DNA of 64,000 bases from Batillaria attramentaria (Eukaryota; Mollusca; Gastropoda; Batillariidae), in NCBI GenBank assembly GCA_018292915.2, contig JACVVK020000494.1, forward strand, positions 232,501 through 296,500. The letters are read 5' to 3'. The notes under the pieces are model-generated. The model ran no database searches. It was not told where the DNA came from and worked only from the letters and a program-made list of their open reading frames with translations. Both the position numbers and the translations under genes were made by a program. This document shows, piece after piece, positions 44,997-55,840 of this stretch (position 1 is the stretch's first letter; each line of letters begins with the position of its first letter).

Positions 44997-47089
44997 CCAC
45001 CTCTCTCTCCCACTCTCTCTCCCTCTCTCTCTCAGCAGGAGTGCCTCTGGTGGATGTTGCTTAAAAACATGACTGCTGTTGGTACAAATGAATTTTTGTA
45101 ACCTGGGTTCTCACTTTAGGCATTCTCAGTCTACCACTGTCCATCCGTCCTGCTGTCAAACTCCCCCGTACAGGGGGTGTGTCGCGTCGTTGAGTATAGT
45201 TGTCAGTTTGTCCCGTAAGTCGTCTGTGATAGACCGAGGAGAAAGTGTCCAGCTTCCGACCAACAACTCCTCCTGCTTCCTGATCAGCTTTTCAAGCTTT
45301 TCCGCACCCTGTTTTGAAATGTTACCCCCCCCCCCCCCCCAACAGACAGCTGCGAAGGTCAGCACGCTGCTAACAGCAGAGGAATAAAAGATGCTCAAAA
45401 GTGTTTTGATATTAAAGACGTTCACTTTATTGCATTGGTCCATTTCTAGTATTTTCTCCATTCAATGTTCACCTACAGTCAAACAAGTCCAATATTTTGA
45501 ATGCTCTACTATGCAACATTTTTCACAGTATACATTTGTGAAATTTGTAACTCCAGTAAGAAATTTCATGTTGGTATCTATGGACCTGCAGGAAAAATCG
45601 TTCCACACATTACAGCTTTTCCTCCATAAAATATTTTTGGATAACGGTAAAGTGTCTTGTTCCTGAGGTCAACCTTAACACAAAACAACAACAAAGAAAA
45701 AAGAAAAAAAACCCCAGCATAAACAAACCACACACACACACAACCCAAAAGAAATCAAACAGTTACAAAAATCAAACAAAAAAACATGGAAACCAAATCA
45801 CACAAAAAGAAAAAGCAAAGATAAAAATGAGCAAAAAAGGAGCAAGAATGACCAGGCAAAATAAGTTACTTACTTTCTGCAGACAAATCGTGCGGCTCCA
45901 TTATGCTCTCATCAGCTGTATCACCATCAGCCGCAAGAGTGACATCTTCTGAGTCTGTCCCCACTGATAAACGAGCCAGACGACGGCTCTCCAAAGTCTC
46001 CCGCAGCAAGTTCGTTGTACTGGCCGAGACGGCCGCTGGACTTGCACCAGAAAGATCAAGGCCGTTGGTGGAATCGAAGATTTCTTGGTGGTAGGAGAGT
46101 TGGTGCAGATGTAGGCTGCGTTTCGCTTTGTACGCCTTCTTACACACCTGGTTGGAAACAAAAGGTATGGTTTTATCTCATGTGAACACACAGTGACACA
46201 CACACACACGTACATACATGCGCATGTATGCGCGTGCACACACACACACACACTCACTCACTAAAATCATTTCTAATGAAAACAAAGCAGTCAAACAAAG
46301 GGCACGCCAGTAGAAATGAGACATCAATGGGTTAAATGAATTTTTTATTCATTTATCCACCACTGACTTAATCATTTTCTGGCCTAACATATCGCATAGA
46401 CATAGACACACAGTAACACACACTAACATGCACACAGCCAGCATACCTGACATATAAAGGGTCTTTCCCCCTGTGTGTTTCCTGAGATGTCGTTGCAGGG
46501 CGGCTGGCGTTGGCTTGACGACCCCACAATACTGGCATGTCCGATGACTCATTTTTTTTGTTGCTCACGTCTGATGTCGCTGGTTCCTGGGCTTGCGTTT
46601 TCTGTAATCGTAGACTCTGTCGTCGTGGCGACACCGTCTCAGAGGCTGGCACAACCGTGATGTGGGGAGGTTTTTTGTAAGTGTAGTGACGGTGGTCTGC
46701 CCCTCTTCTTGGGCGTCGAGGCGGTGTGTGTGTTTTCCAAAGACGAGCCAGCACCGCTCGCATCGTAAGAGTCCGGGTCTGAACTCTTTGTCACATCTTT
46801 CTCGTCTGTTTTCAGATCACTCTCTGAAGACGCCTCGCCACCGATCTTGCTCTGTCTGGTCAGTGGCTGTAAAGGTGGTTCCCTGTTTAACAATTTGGCG
46901 CTTTCCTTACCATGTTTGTCAACATCTGAGGACACGGTGGCTGATTTTGTGGTAGGTGGAGATGGTTGCGGAGGAACCGGTGGTGGTGGTTGTGGTGGTG
47001 GTGGGGTGTAGTGGTTTCAGTTTCCGCCAAAGTTCTCAGTTTGTCTCCCCCTGCTCTCTGTGTTGGCCCATTTTCGTCATCAGAGTCAC
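34647..47089 (-). CDS. multi-C2H2 zinc-finger protein (5' end not found)
   Basis: Eight exons in - strand order: 47089-46447, 46147-45874, 44458-44226, 43344-43122, 39909-37642, 36075-35927, 35442-35359, 34855-34647 (stop TAG). All junctions are GT-AG and consecutive phases agree after the frame corrections described below. About 1,360 residues are visible and upstream exons are missing. It carries about eleven C2H2 fingers: [92 protein letters not shown] and a C-terminal C2HC-like CTRCGEGF. Finger 1 and the one in exon 44458 have TGERPF linkers. A KKRGRPP AT-hook-like motif precedes finger 1. Long Ser/Pro/acidic linkers lie between groups. Probably a nuclear DNA-binding regulator. No orthologue is assigned. 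Single-base frame breaks at homopolymers occur in the first and fifth exons. Confidence 0.85.
35359..35442 (-). CDS. zinc-finger gene, exon with one finger
   Basis: 84 nt, [28 protein letters not shown], phase 1 both ends. Confidence 0.92.
35927..36075 (-). CDS. zinc-finger gene, exon with one finger
   Basis: 149 nt encoding [20 protein letters not shown], then [23 protein letters not shown]. Acceptor GTGACAG, donor GTGCGT. Confidence 0.9.
37642..39909 (-). CDS. zinc-finger gene, large exon (three fingers)
   Basis: 2,268 nt. Fingers [29 protein letters not shown]...[11 protein letters not shown] and [21 protein letters not shown] lie in the 5' third. The rest is acidic, Ser/Pro-rich linker. 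The frame breaks at AAA (39437-39439) and between 39203 and 39210. Removing one base at each gives an exact C2H2 spacing and a correct end phase. A second, compensating frame uncertainty may affect about 37860-38010. Confidence 0.85.
40210..40800. repeat. two diverged tandem copies, about 300 bp each
   Basis: Shared blocks in the same order: TTTCAAATTTGGGGT, GAGTTATCGCCC, GGCGTAATATTTA, TAGATAGC-TGAATACGGACT and GTCGCT-TTATA-TTTT. Confidence 0.8.
41005..41425. repeat. 110-bp direct repeat pair
   Basis: Copies at about 41005-41110 and 41300-41425 share GACGTCATGTTTGATTGACG-like sequence, TTTCTTGGGG and GTCTCGCCACTTT. They may be ends of an unrecognised transposable element. Confidence 0.7.
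41557..41992. repeat. (TG)n and (GA)n/(GT)n microsatellites
   Basis: (TG)n at 41557-41612. (GA)n running into (GT)n at 41912-41992. Confidence 0.95.
42080..42375 (-). mobile_element. SINE, family B
   Basis: Second copy of the 10329-10608 element. On the - strand it begins GTGAGCGGTGGTCTAATAGG (tRNA-like head) and ends in the GAGGGAAGCAGCCCGAATAA tail. Confidence 0.8.
42533..42933 (+). mobile_element. tRNA-derived SINE, family A
   Basis: Head GGTCGGTGGTCTAGCGGTTA (A box), B box GGTTCGTGTCC, body as in 3701-4089, and an (ATT)n tail. It lies intact in the zinc-finger intron, opposite to the gene's strand. Confidence 0.9.
43122..43344 (-). CDS. zinc-finger gene, exon with one finger
   Basis: 223 nt. 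[20 protein letters not shown] completes the C2H2 finger begun by CQ at the end of the previous exon. Then a helical, charged linker ends SSGATPG. Confidence 0.92.
43345..44225. other. zinc-finger gene intron
   Basis: No coding signal or clear repeat. The phrase GGGATCCCTGCACACAGTA with TTATGTGTTAACAGTTCCTA recurs at 42486 and 44106, a dispersed repeat fragment. Confidence 0.5.
44226..44458 (-). CDS. zinc-finger gene, exon with one finger
   Basis: 233 nt. Acidic linker, then [32 protein letters not shown], the C-terminal CQ opening the next finger. Confidence 0.93.
44513..45461 (-). mobile_element. LINE 3' fragment
   Basis: The - strand frame from 45461 reads [29 protein letters not shown] and [12 protein letters not shown], the region after the reverse transcriptase domain in CR1/L2/RTE-like LINEs. 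Further down, TTTCCCTTCGAGGGACGAAT-AAAG (44521-44542) is a 3' tail like those of the family B SINE. Microsatellites (44887-45034) interrupt the untranslated part. Confidence 0.75.
44887..45034. repeat. (CA)n and (CT)n microsatellites
   Basis: CA arrays with CCGTGGCA interruptions, then (CT)n. Confidence 0.95.
45874..46147 (-). CDS. zinc-finger gene, exon with one finger
   Basis: 274 nt. [20 protein letters not shown] completes the finger opened by CQ in the preceding exon (Cys-x2-Cys-x12-His-x4-His). The remainder is an acidic Ser/Ala linker. Confidence 0.93.
46447..47089 (-). CDS. zinc-finger gene, first visible exon (frameshifted)
   Basis: 643 nt from acceptor TTCTTAG to donor CAG/GTATGC. 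Encodes [16 protein letters not shown], a proline-rich run, [18 protein letters not shown], an AT-hook-like KKRGRPP and finger [20 protein letters not shown]. The frame breaks at four homopolymers: C4 (complement 47003-47006, one base short), A6 (46671-46676, one extra), A8 (46552-46559, one extra) and G5 (46467-46471, one extra). Correcting all four yields 214 whole codons with the incoming base and a canonical [10 protein letters not shown] linker. Confidence 0.8.
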
Positions 47090-47439
47090 CTAAGAACAAA
47101 CCAGACACAAATTCAGTAAACTATAAGCCCCCTTTTCAAAGTGTCTGCCACAATCTAATCATCTACTCATGTTATTCTGTCATTTATGGACTTATCGTTC
47201 CCATTCTCTGGGGGTAAATGTGGGATCTGAGAGACTGTGACATCAATATATATACATATATATATATATTTTCAAAGAGAACTGTCACACCTTGTCACAC
47301 CTAAAACAGTACTATGGTCTTCTAGCCAAACACGGAAATGTATTGTATACGCTGCTATCTATGTGAACAATGCATTTCCTAGATTACACGAAAATGTTCT
47401 GTCACCTGTGAATAACAATTTGTGTGTGTGTTTGTGGGT

Positions 47440-47442
47440 GTG

Positions 47443-47482
<40 letters not shown>

Positions 47483-47512
47483 TGGGGGGAGGGGGGGGGG
47501 GGAGGCGGGGGC
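47440..47512. repeat. (TG)n then G-rich run
   Basis: (TG)n followed by (GGGGA)-like G tracts. The G-rich strand could form a quadruplex. Confidence 0.9.
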
Positions 47513-48331
47513 TATAGACAGGTCCCACGGCACCTGAGGCACCGCTTTCACCTGATGAAAGCGGGATTTCCCATCGCGTTAAAAAAGGAGAGAGGGAGAG
47601 GGAGAGAGAGGCCTGACGTTCACACACCCGTCCGTTAGTGAATGAATGGGAGCAGGAAAACAGGATGGGGGAACAATCGGGAGGCGGTCTAAGGTTCGGC
47701 GGAAGGAAGGGAAGGGGGAAGGTGGGAGGCGGGAGGCATTTTATGAAAGGGTCAAAAGGATGAGTTGCACACAGACTGCCCCATAGAGTTCAAACGACAC
47801 AAGTTTGTGTTCTCGTGGTGTGGTGCGGTGAAACACTGACGATCTGGCCCTTTGCGGTCACCATAGGAAATAGTTCTCTGCCGTCACAGTTAAATAGAAG
47901 CTGCGCCAAATTACTTTGGGGATAGCACGCACGGCACGCACCCACGCACGCACTCATTCATTCAGTCATCCATCAGTCTCACGAAGATCAGTCTGAGTCA
48001 ATTTATGAGAGTTTTTGGATGCAAATGTCACGCCGGTCAGTTTTACACGTGCTACTGACTGCTGGTTTTTAAGACAGGTTAAAACGAATCTCCTTAATGC
48101 TGTCGTTCAGAGAACGGATTATTTCAAATCGAAAAAGAAGACAATTTTATTTCCACCACCCCCACGCCCCACACGGCCCCGACACACACACACACACCAC
48201 ACACCGGCAGAATATGATATGCCATACAAGCCGCTGGACAATCAGATGTTACTTGTCCAAACGGGGGATACAGACAATGCGACATCAAACATCAGTGAAG
48301 CATAATACCCCCGATAATCTCAATAAGACCC

Positions 48332-48410
48332 CCCCCCCCCCCCGGATTTCCCCAATCTTCGTACCCCCCCCCCCCCCCCCCCCCCCCCCCTCCCCCCCCC
48401 CCCCCCCCGT
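48332..48410. repeat. poly-C tracts
   Basis: C17, then about C27 and C17 separated by single bases. G-quadruplex or i-motif potential, and a likely sequencing problem spot. Confidence 0.9.
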
Positions 48411-48889
48411 GGTCAGGTGTGGCACTGCAACGGCGTTGTGCGATGTTGGGACGTTGTTAAATAAGATGCGCAGAGCAAAGAAGCTTGGCAGGAAAAATAT
48501 GCATACGAGCAGAGGTCACGGTTCAAAGCTTTGGACGATTATTGTCTGCCCCTGTCTTCCGGGCTCTTCTCTGAGAAAGCCGCCGCTATCTCGCTCGCAC
48601 AGCCCCTCTTCACACAACTCCCGACACACAAGTGAGAATAAAAAGGAAGGTGAAAATCGAGACGGGAGTGGTGGGGTGGTGGTGACCACTGGTCACTCAA
48701 AAGGTCTGACCCCCTACCCTCTTGCCCCGGGGGCTGGGACAAGAGGCAGCACTCGCTGAGGAATCCGAGACATCAATGGTTCCCACACCGACCTCTGCTG
48801 TCATGTGGGAACAGTCCAACCGCCGAACGAACAGACAGAATAAAATAATAATAATTAAAAAAAACTGAAAGAAAAGAAAGGGCACACGA

Positions 48890-49040
48890 AAACGACATAA
48901 AACCGACCAGAAAGTCTGGTTTCAAACTGTAAGTTTAACGTTCTTTTCCGCCACACAGGGATGGTATCAAGGACCAGGCAACGAGGAGATACAAAGGGAG
49001 GGACTCGAACGTCCAACTCAGTTATACCCCCCCCCCCCCA
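48890..49040 (-). mobile_element. SINE fragment, family C
   Basis: The - strand has B-box-like CGTTCGAGTCCC and the body CATCCCTGTGTGGCGGAAAA GAACGTTAAAC. Confidence 0.65.
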
Positions 49041-49454
49041 GTACACAGGCCGGGCAGACTGGCGATTCATTGAATAAGCCCCTCAGGGGTGCAGACATTT
49101 AATTGGGTCTCCATTCTTCTTGTCGACAAACTGACGACAGAATCAGTTCCACCACGTGCATCCAACAAAGGGGCTAGACGTACGGCCTAAGGCAATTGTT
49201 TTCTAGGTAGGACTAAGGTGCGAGGACAAACTGCTAAAACCCATTACAGTCCCCACAGCGGTCCAATATTTATGTCATTCGGAGAGAAAACAAGATACAA
49301 TCGAGAACGAAAATATTATCCGTCGAGACGCACCAATACTGCTCCACACTTCGTCACTTACAAGTGAATTTCTGTGTCCCCGAAACTCCTGCCTCTGGAT
49401 ATTGTGTCTACCGAATTGAAAATGGTGTGAAAATGGTGTTACTAACTGGAAAAC

Positions 49455-49515
49455 GGGGGGGGGGGGGGGGGGTGCATGGGGGGGGGATAGGGGGCGGAAA
49501 GGGGGGGGGTGCATT
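49455..49515. repeat. poly-G tracts
   Basis: G17, G10 and G9 runs within 60 bp. Confidence 0.9.
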
Positions 49516-49554
49516 GTAGGGTTGCTTGGTTGGTTGTAAAGGTTTAATGTCTTC

Positions 49555-49680
49555 TCTTTCTTTTACCACACACGGGTGACACCAAAAGCTAGCACAAATA
49601 TTTGGCCTAATCCAGGATTCGAACTCACGACCCGAGCATTTATAGCCCATCGCTCTACCTGCTCGGTTATCCTGGCTCCT
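49555..49680 (-). mobile_element. tRNA-derived SINE fragment, family C
   Basis: On the - strand: GGATAACCGAGCAGGTAGAG (A-box side), GAGTTCGAATCCTGG (B box), then GTGTGTGGTAAAAG and ATTAAACC. Confidence 0.75.
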
Positions 49681-49709
49681 CCTCCAAGGAGGGGGCGGGG
49701 GTCCGGTGG

Positions 49710-49815
49710 GTGGGTTTTGGTGAATTTAACGTCCTTTTCCACCACGTATGGGTGACTGATATCAACGACGAGGCAACAAGAAAAGACCAGTACAAATATT
49801 TGGCTCAAGCCGGGA
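49710..49815 (-). mobile_element. SINE fragment, family C (body only)
   Basis: CACCCATACGTGGTGGAAAA GGACGTTAAA on the - strand, parallel to the neighbouring copy. Confidence 0.65.
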
Positions 49816-49839
49816 GGGAGGGGGGATGGGGGACAAAGG

Positions 49840-49844
49840 TGTGA

Positions 49845-49881
<37 letters not shown>

Positions 49882-49896
49882 CGCGAGTGTGTGCGC

Positions 49897-49963
<67 letters not shown>

Positions 49964-49976
49964 CGCGCGCGCGCCG
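49840..49976. repeat. (TG)n with (GCGA) interruptions
   Basis: Long TG array ending in (CG)n, followed by (GGT)n at 49978-50015. Confidence 0.95.
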
Positions 49977-50483
49977 GATGGTGGTGGTGGTGGTGGTTGT
50001 AGATGGTGGTGGTGACTGCACATTGCCGACTGCATGAAACATTATGTCCAACTTCAGTCGCCAACCAACTACATTTCCCCTGAGAAAGACTGGACTTTTC
50101 GCTGATTACGTTCGTCAGACGCCAGACAGGCCGACAAATCAACACCTCAAACGACACTGGAAAACATCACAACACCCCTGGAGGGAGGCGGTGACGTCGG
50201 TAAGCGTGTGCACCGGCGACCGTGCCACAGTTTCAGTCAAGTGTGACGACTGTTGCGCCACCAGACGACCGAGAAAGTCTAATGGTTGAAACAGGTCCAC
50301 CTACCTGACATTTCCCCAGGGCTTCTGTGTGTGCGCGTGTGTGTGTGTGTGTGTGCACCAAGTGTGACAACCACGCCGCGACAGAACCGAGTCTCTGGGG
50401 GTACGATTGCCGCATATATACATGACGGTGCAACAATGACATTACATGATTACGTGGAGAAACGTGGCTGTGAATGGTCACCG

Positions 50484-50490
50484 ACACACA

Positions 50491-50521
<31 letters not shown>

Positions 50522-50529
50522 GCACGCAC

Positions 50530-50562
<33 letters not shown>

Positions 50563-50678
50563 ATTCCTGCCGGCAGAGTGTACTCGTTCCAGCCTTTTTC
50601 ACTTGAAGCTCAAGCATCATAAACATCCTTCAAGAAACTCTCTCACACTGACTCCATCAGTTCCTCTCTCAGTCTTTC

Positions 50679-50753
<75 letters not shown>
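50484..50753. repeat. (CA)n, (CG)n, (CT)n arrays
   Basis: Arrays at 50484-50562 and 50680-50753. Confidence 0.95.
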
Positions 50754-50754
<1 letters not shown>

Positions 50755-51568
50755 ACACATTCCAAGTATTCCTGGCCAGTAAAGCGGCCTTTTCCAGTCC
50801 AAGGCTTTTACTTAAAGAAACTCTCTCACTCCCCACACACCGCACCGCACGTACACTGACGTGCATGCACACACTTATCCAACTGAGCTCCCCGTCCGCC
50901 CCTCCCTTTCTACTATCAAACTTCAGTATACGCGCTTATCTCGGTCACTGTGTTCGGTACACACATATACACGCGCGCGAAGGGTAATAAGCCTTGAGGT
51001 CACACACACACACACACACTGCACTCTACTGGTTAATCACACTGACAACGGATATGTAGACTCAAGTTCGTACACGAGGCCTGGCGAGGGCCAATGCGCA
51101 TGCATCATGCACACATACACACACACACTCGTGACTGACGGGGAGATCTTGAGTCATGAGACCCCAATTTGCCCCCCCCCCCCACCCCTTTCCGGTGTTG
51201 TCGCAAGCTAAGCCTTGCTGTTTGCCACGCACACGTGCTGGTTAGCTCACGTGCGCGCACACACACTGACACACCGAGCACACATCCTTTGGGCAAGATA
51301 AACCCGGGGACAGACTGGGAAGACAGTGTCACAGCACGCACGGTCCTGCTACAGCCGGCGCGGTATCAATGTAGATGGTCATTGTACATGACAGCCCCCC
51401 CCCTCCCCCAAGCTCACCCTCAGTTCCGCGGCTAGTTTCAAGTGCCACGAGCTGGACTGACAGTACGGATCAAGATTTTTTTTTTTTTTGTATACGTCCA
51501 ACTATGCGCACTTGTATTCAGTTTTAAATTAAATTAATAAAGCGTTTGCCTCCGCCTGCACTTCCATT

Positions 51569-51569
<1 letters not shown>

Positions 51570-51627
<58 letters not shown>

Positions 51628-51719
51628 CTGACACACACTTTTTAAAACTAAGACACTACTTTAAAAAAAAAAAAAAACTGATGTGTTTGTTCTTTTCCAG
51701 TGCTTGTGATCTGCGTCAG

Positions 51720-51761
<42 letters not shown>
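51570..51761. repeat. (CA)n and (GA)n arrays
   Basis: (CA)n 51570-51622, poly-A near 51662, (GA)n 51727-51761. Confidence 0.95.
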
Positions 51762-51764
<3 letters not shown>

Positions 51765-52395
51765 GGATTATGCACGGTCGGATTGTGACGTAACCCCCCC
51801 CCCCTTCTGTCTTACTCAGTCACACATACACACAACTGAATTCTCTCCACTCTACCCCTCCCTCCTCGCCACCCACCCGGCGACATCAACACCCCATGCT
51901 CCCCTTGCACACTGCACGCACAGGTAGACAGTGGCAGACTATACGGACACCAGACGACACTACCAGATCTACATCGTGCCTTTGTCGTGCACACACACCG
52001 CCTTCCAACACTGAACTTGTCGTTGATCTGGGACGGTGTATAAGGAGTAAACCTATGCGCGCGCATGTGCGTGCAAGTGGGACACGCATGCTTCGGCACG
52101 TCACTGCCTGGCGCCCTAAGCGTGCATGCATGCATTCATTATGTACAATGACCTCTTACGCCCCGCCAGACATTGCCTGTAAGACATTGTGTACACGGGA
52201 TCTGTACATAAACACGTAACAGGGCCTGCGCGGCAGGGAGGCCAAATACGACGTCACGCGCGCTTGCAAGCAAAGAGTCAAGCATGCTCCGAGACAACAC
52301 TGAGTCGATCGTCTACTTGTACAGGTGGCGGCCGTGTTCAGTAAAGAGTTGGGACACACTGACAAATGCACAGAAGCAGCAGCAAATCGCACTAT

Positions 52396-52399
<4 letters not shown>

Positions 52400-52446
<47 letters not shown>

Positions 52447-52513
52447 TCAAAACTTGACACACCAGACAGACACATTCTGCCAAACTGTGACACATTCTGT
52501 CAATACACACTGT

Positions 52514-52551
<38 letters not shown>

Positions 52552-52575
52552 GAAACACGCGCACGCGCGCAGGCA

Positions 52576-52632
<57 letters not shown>
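52400..52632. repeat. (CA)n, (CA)n, (GA)n arrays
   Basis: Three arrays at 52400-52443, 52517-52547 and 52580-52632. Confidence 0.95.
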
Positions 52633-52634
<2 letters not shown>

Positions 52635-53123
52635 GGGATAACCGGCCTGGTCACTGTGGCAAGTAATTTATGAATATGGGGAAGAAAAAAACAACAAACA
52701 AACAAAAAAAAAAAACCAACAGGACAGCGCATGCACGGAGAGACTAAGACTACACGTGTAGCTGACAGAACGGCAAAAGGCCGAAATGTACAGGCGCCCC
52801 TCTTCATGTACATGCAGTTAGCAACAGGTGGTTATCTAAACGATAACGGGATTAAAACCGACTTTGAGTAAAACCATGTTTCAACAAAATTACAGCTGAA
52901 AGCACAGACCAATGCCACACGTAATCCATCAATTTATCCGTCATCAAACAATCCATAAGTATCTGTCAATGATAGGAACAGATTTTTTTTAACGTGTAGA
53001 AAATAATACACCAGAAAACCTAAAGAATACAAAGACCCATCCCAAGCTTTGGCTACCAGTCAATTACAAACGAAGCGATCAGGGATCCATAAAATAATAC
53101 TTAGTAATGATCGTCACCCTGTG

Positions 53124-53197
<74 letters not shown>
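53124..53197. repeat. (CA)n microsatellite
   Basis: About 37 CA units. Confidence 0.95.
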
Positions 53198-53199
<2 letters not shown>

Positions 53200-53619
53200 C
53201 CTGCAGAAAATCCTTCACTCTCACAGAAGAGGTTCCAAACAGAAGCTCTCAAAGTCCATGAACAAGTTGACTAGCAAGGCACTGAGAGACGGACACTTTT
53301 CACCCCACTCCCCTTTTCTCAAGACTGACAACCAACGTCCAGCGTCTCCGGCCTTCGGCTCAAGAATGCCGTGGTCAAACATGCGTTGTGTGTCCGAATT
53401 TTTCCCCCTCCATGCCCACTGTGTTGACTCGGGCACACCAGCCCTCGGGCCAAGCTCAACGCACGTGAAATCGCATGACACGATGACTGTACGGCGCGAC
53501 GAGGGAAGGGGGGGGGGGGCGACGAGGGCCGAGGGCGGGGCCGACCGTGCGGTGTGCTCTCTTGCTGGACAACCCTCCTCTCCCCGCCCACCTTGCTCCA
53601 TCGAAAGCCTGTGTGTGTG

Positions 53620-53620
53620 C

Positions 53621-53670
<50 letters not shown>

Positions 53671-53700
53671 TAGAGCGAGAGAGAGAGAGAGAGAGAGAGA
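53620..53700. repeat. (TG)n then (GA)n
   Basis: Compound purine/pyrimidine array. Confidence 0.95.
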
Positions 53701-54274
53701 TTATACTAATTACAGGGTTCCCTAATGCCACAACTCTGATAAAACTCACACGCTGTCAATTTCAAACGGACGTCTTTGACGCTGTCAATCAGTGTCAATG
53801 TAAGCAACTGTTTTGACGCTGTCTTTTGTGTGTGTGTGTGTGGGGAGGGGGGGTGGTAAAGTGCACCTCTCCCATGAGAAACTACACCACTAACAAGGAT
53901 GCTGGGTTGTCAATGCTGGGGGGGATTATAGTACTGGCTGTTTCCTCAATGTCTCAACTTCAATAATTATATCCCTTGGTGGAAAGGAAGGTGAGCCCCG
54001 ACCGACTGACCAACCAACCAACATCGCTAACTAACCGGAAACCGCCGTGAATTGTAAACTATACGGCAAACAAATTGGTCAGTTCTCGTGGCTAAACGCA
54101 AATCAAATGGTCAAATCCCCTGCCCAAACACCACTTCTCCCCTACCAACAGCCGCGGACTCGTCAAAGTGTGCGACAGTATCGCCTCAAGGTAAAGAGGT
54201 GTTGTGACCAATAACACAGCCAGTCACAGATAACAATGGTGAAAGGTGAAGCGAAACGTTTAAACACGGTAGGT

Positions 54275-54399
54275 AGCTCTCTCTCTCTCTCTCCCCCCTC
54301 TTCCCCCCCCCCCCCCAAGTTACATTGGTATACTTTTTATACTGACTTCAGGTATCGGTCTTTTTGTCAGCTTAGACAGGTGTTGCAGATCTCTTTTAC

Positions 54400-54455
<56 letters not shown>

Positions 54456-54521
54456 TGAGAGGGGACAGAAAATTGCAATTTTACGAAGGATGTAGATTCT
54501 AGGCGTTTGGCGCGCCTCGCC

Positions 54522-54555
<34 letters not shown>

Positions 54556-54605
54556 CCGATCATTGCCTGATTCCTCCCCCCCCCCCCACCCCCCCCCCCC
54601 CCCCC
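54275..54605. repeat. (CT)n, (GA)n, (CT)n and poly-C arrays
   Basis: (CT)n 54275-54290, (GA)n 54401-54453, (CT)n 54520-54547, poly-C 54570-54605. The inner (GA)n and flanking (CT)n are complementary. Confidence 0.95.
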
Positions 54606-55639
54606 TTAAGAAACTCGTTTAACTGAGCGGCAGTTTGTCGGGACTATTAATTTTTAGTTTTATCTAATTTAAAACCAAACATTATCACCGCCTGTAAGAA
54701 AAGACGGAGAACCAAAATTAGACACTTGTCCTGTAGCACATCAGTACTACAAACTGTACTGATACTACAGACAGAAGACTAGGGCTGAACTTGAAGAAAC
54801 CGGGTCAGAGAAGATGCATGGGGGGTAGGGGGTGGGAGAAAACATCGCACCATGGATGGACGCACAGCAGAGAGGGCTAAGCTCGTATTTCAGTCGCACG
54901 AGAGTTGAAAGGAAAATTACACGGTTAGTGTCCACGTGACAATGAGATTGAGGCGGAGGAAACGGGAAGGGGCCGACGGCCGCTCGAGAGGAATTCTCTC
55001 TCTCTCACATGGTCTCAGTTTCTCAGGGTGTGTGTGTGTGTGCGCCCCCCCCCCCCCGTCTCAGTTTCGAAAGGTGTGCCTCTCTCTCTCTCCTCTCTCT
55101 CTGGGTCTTGCTCTTAGTGTCTGAGGATGTTCCTCTCTCTTTTGCTCTCTGACTGAGTCGCACTTTCTCAGGATCTGTGTACGTGTCTTGCGCACGTTCA
55201 GTAGCGGATGATGCGCCCTAGGCGGTCACACAGTCACAGTGTAAATGATGCACGGCATGGCCGAACTGGACCGCTGGACTGACATGCGCTCTTTCCTCCT
55301 CTCTTTGCCCCCCCCCCCCCCCCCCGCAATAGGTGCACAGATATAGCCTCTACGCTAACAAACAAAATCACTGGCAGTTTGGCACCCCCCTCTCCGCCCG
55401 CCACCCCCCCCCCAAAAAAAAAACAAACAAACAACAACTTAAAAACTTTTTTTAAAAAAAAGAAAAGAAGAAGTTACTCAAGATAAACGAAGAATGCCGG
55501 AACTGATGGTGTATCAGTTTAGTATGCGCATCAGTTCATACCTGAATCAGTTTGAATGAAACTGGCAGATGTACATGACTGCATCAGTATATCTCTGTAC
55601 ATCAAATTGTCAATTACACTTCCCGTATTGGGAAGCCGC

Positions 55640-55840
55640 GAAGCCTCGCGGTAAACTGCCGGTGTCGGTCGGACTTTCAAGATCGTGAGTTCGAATCCCG
55701 GCCAGCGCCGACCCGGGCTGGGGCCGTTTGACAGTGGCCGCGGGTATCAGTAGCGACTGGGCGTTTTCGGCTCGTTGCCCTATTTCTGATATCATCCTTA
55801 TGCGGTGGAAAAAACACGTTAAACCCTAAAACACCCACCC
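55640..55840 (+). mobile_element. tRNA-derived SINE, family C
   Basis: GTGAGTTCGAATCCCGG is a canonical B box, preceded by a degenerate A-box region. It ends GTGGAAAAAACACGTTAAAC. This is the most complete member of family C here. The GGCCAGCGCCGACCCGGGCT body is GC-rich. Confidence 0.75.

Noticed and set aside
48097..48759. 220-codon frame
   Set aside because: Runs through poly-C (poly-Pro) and CA repeats, with nothing conserved.
53221..53665. Opposed 126- and 135-codon frames
   Set aside because: GC-rich sequence open on both strands, low-complexity ends, no recognisable domain or junction. Considered and dropped as an upstream zinc-finger exon.
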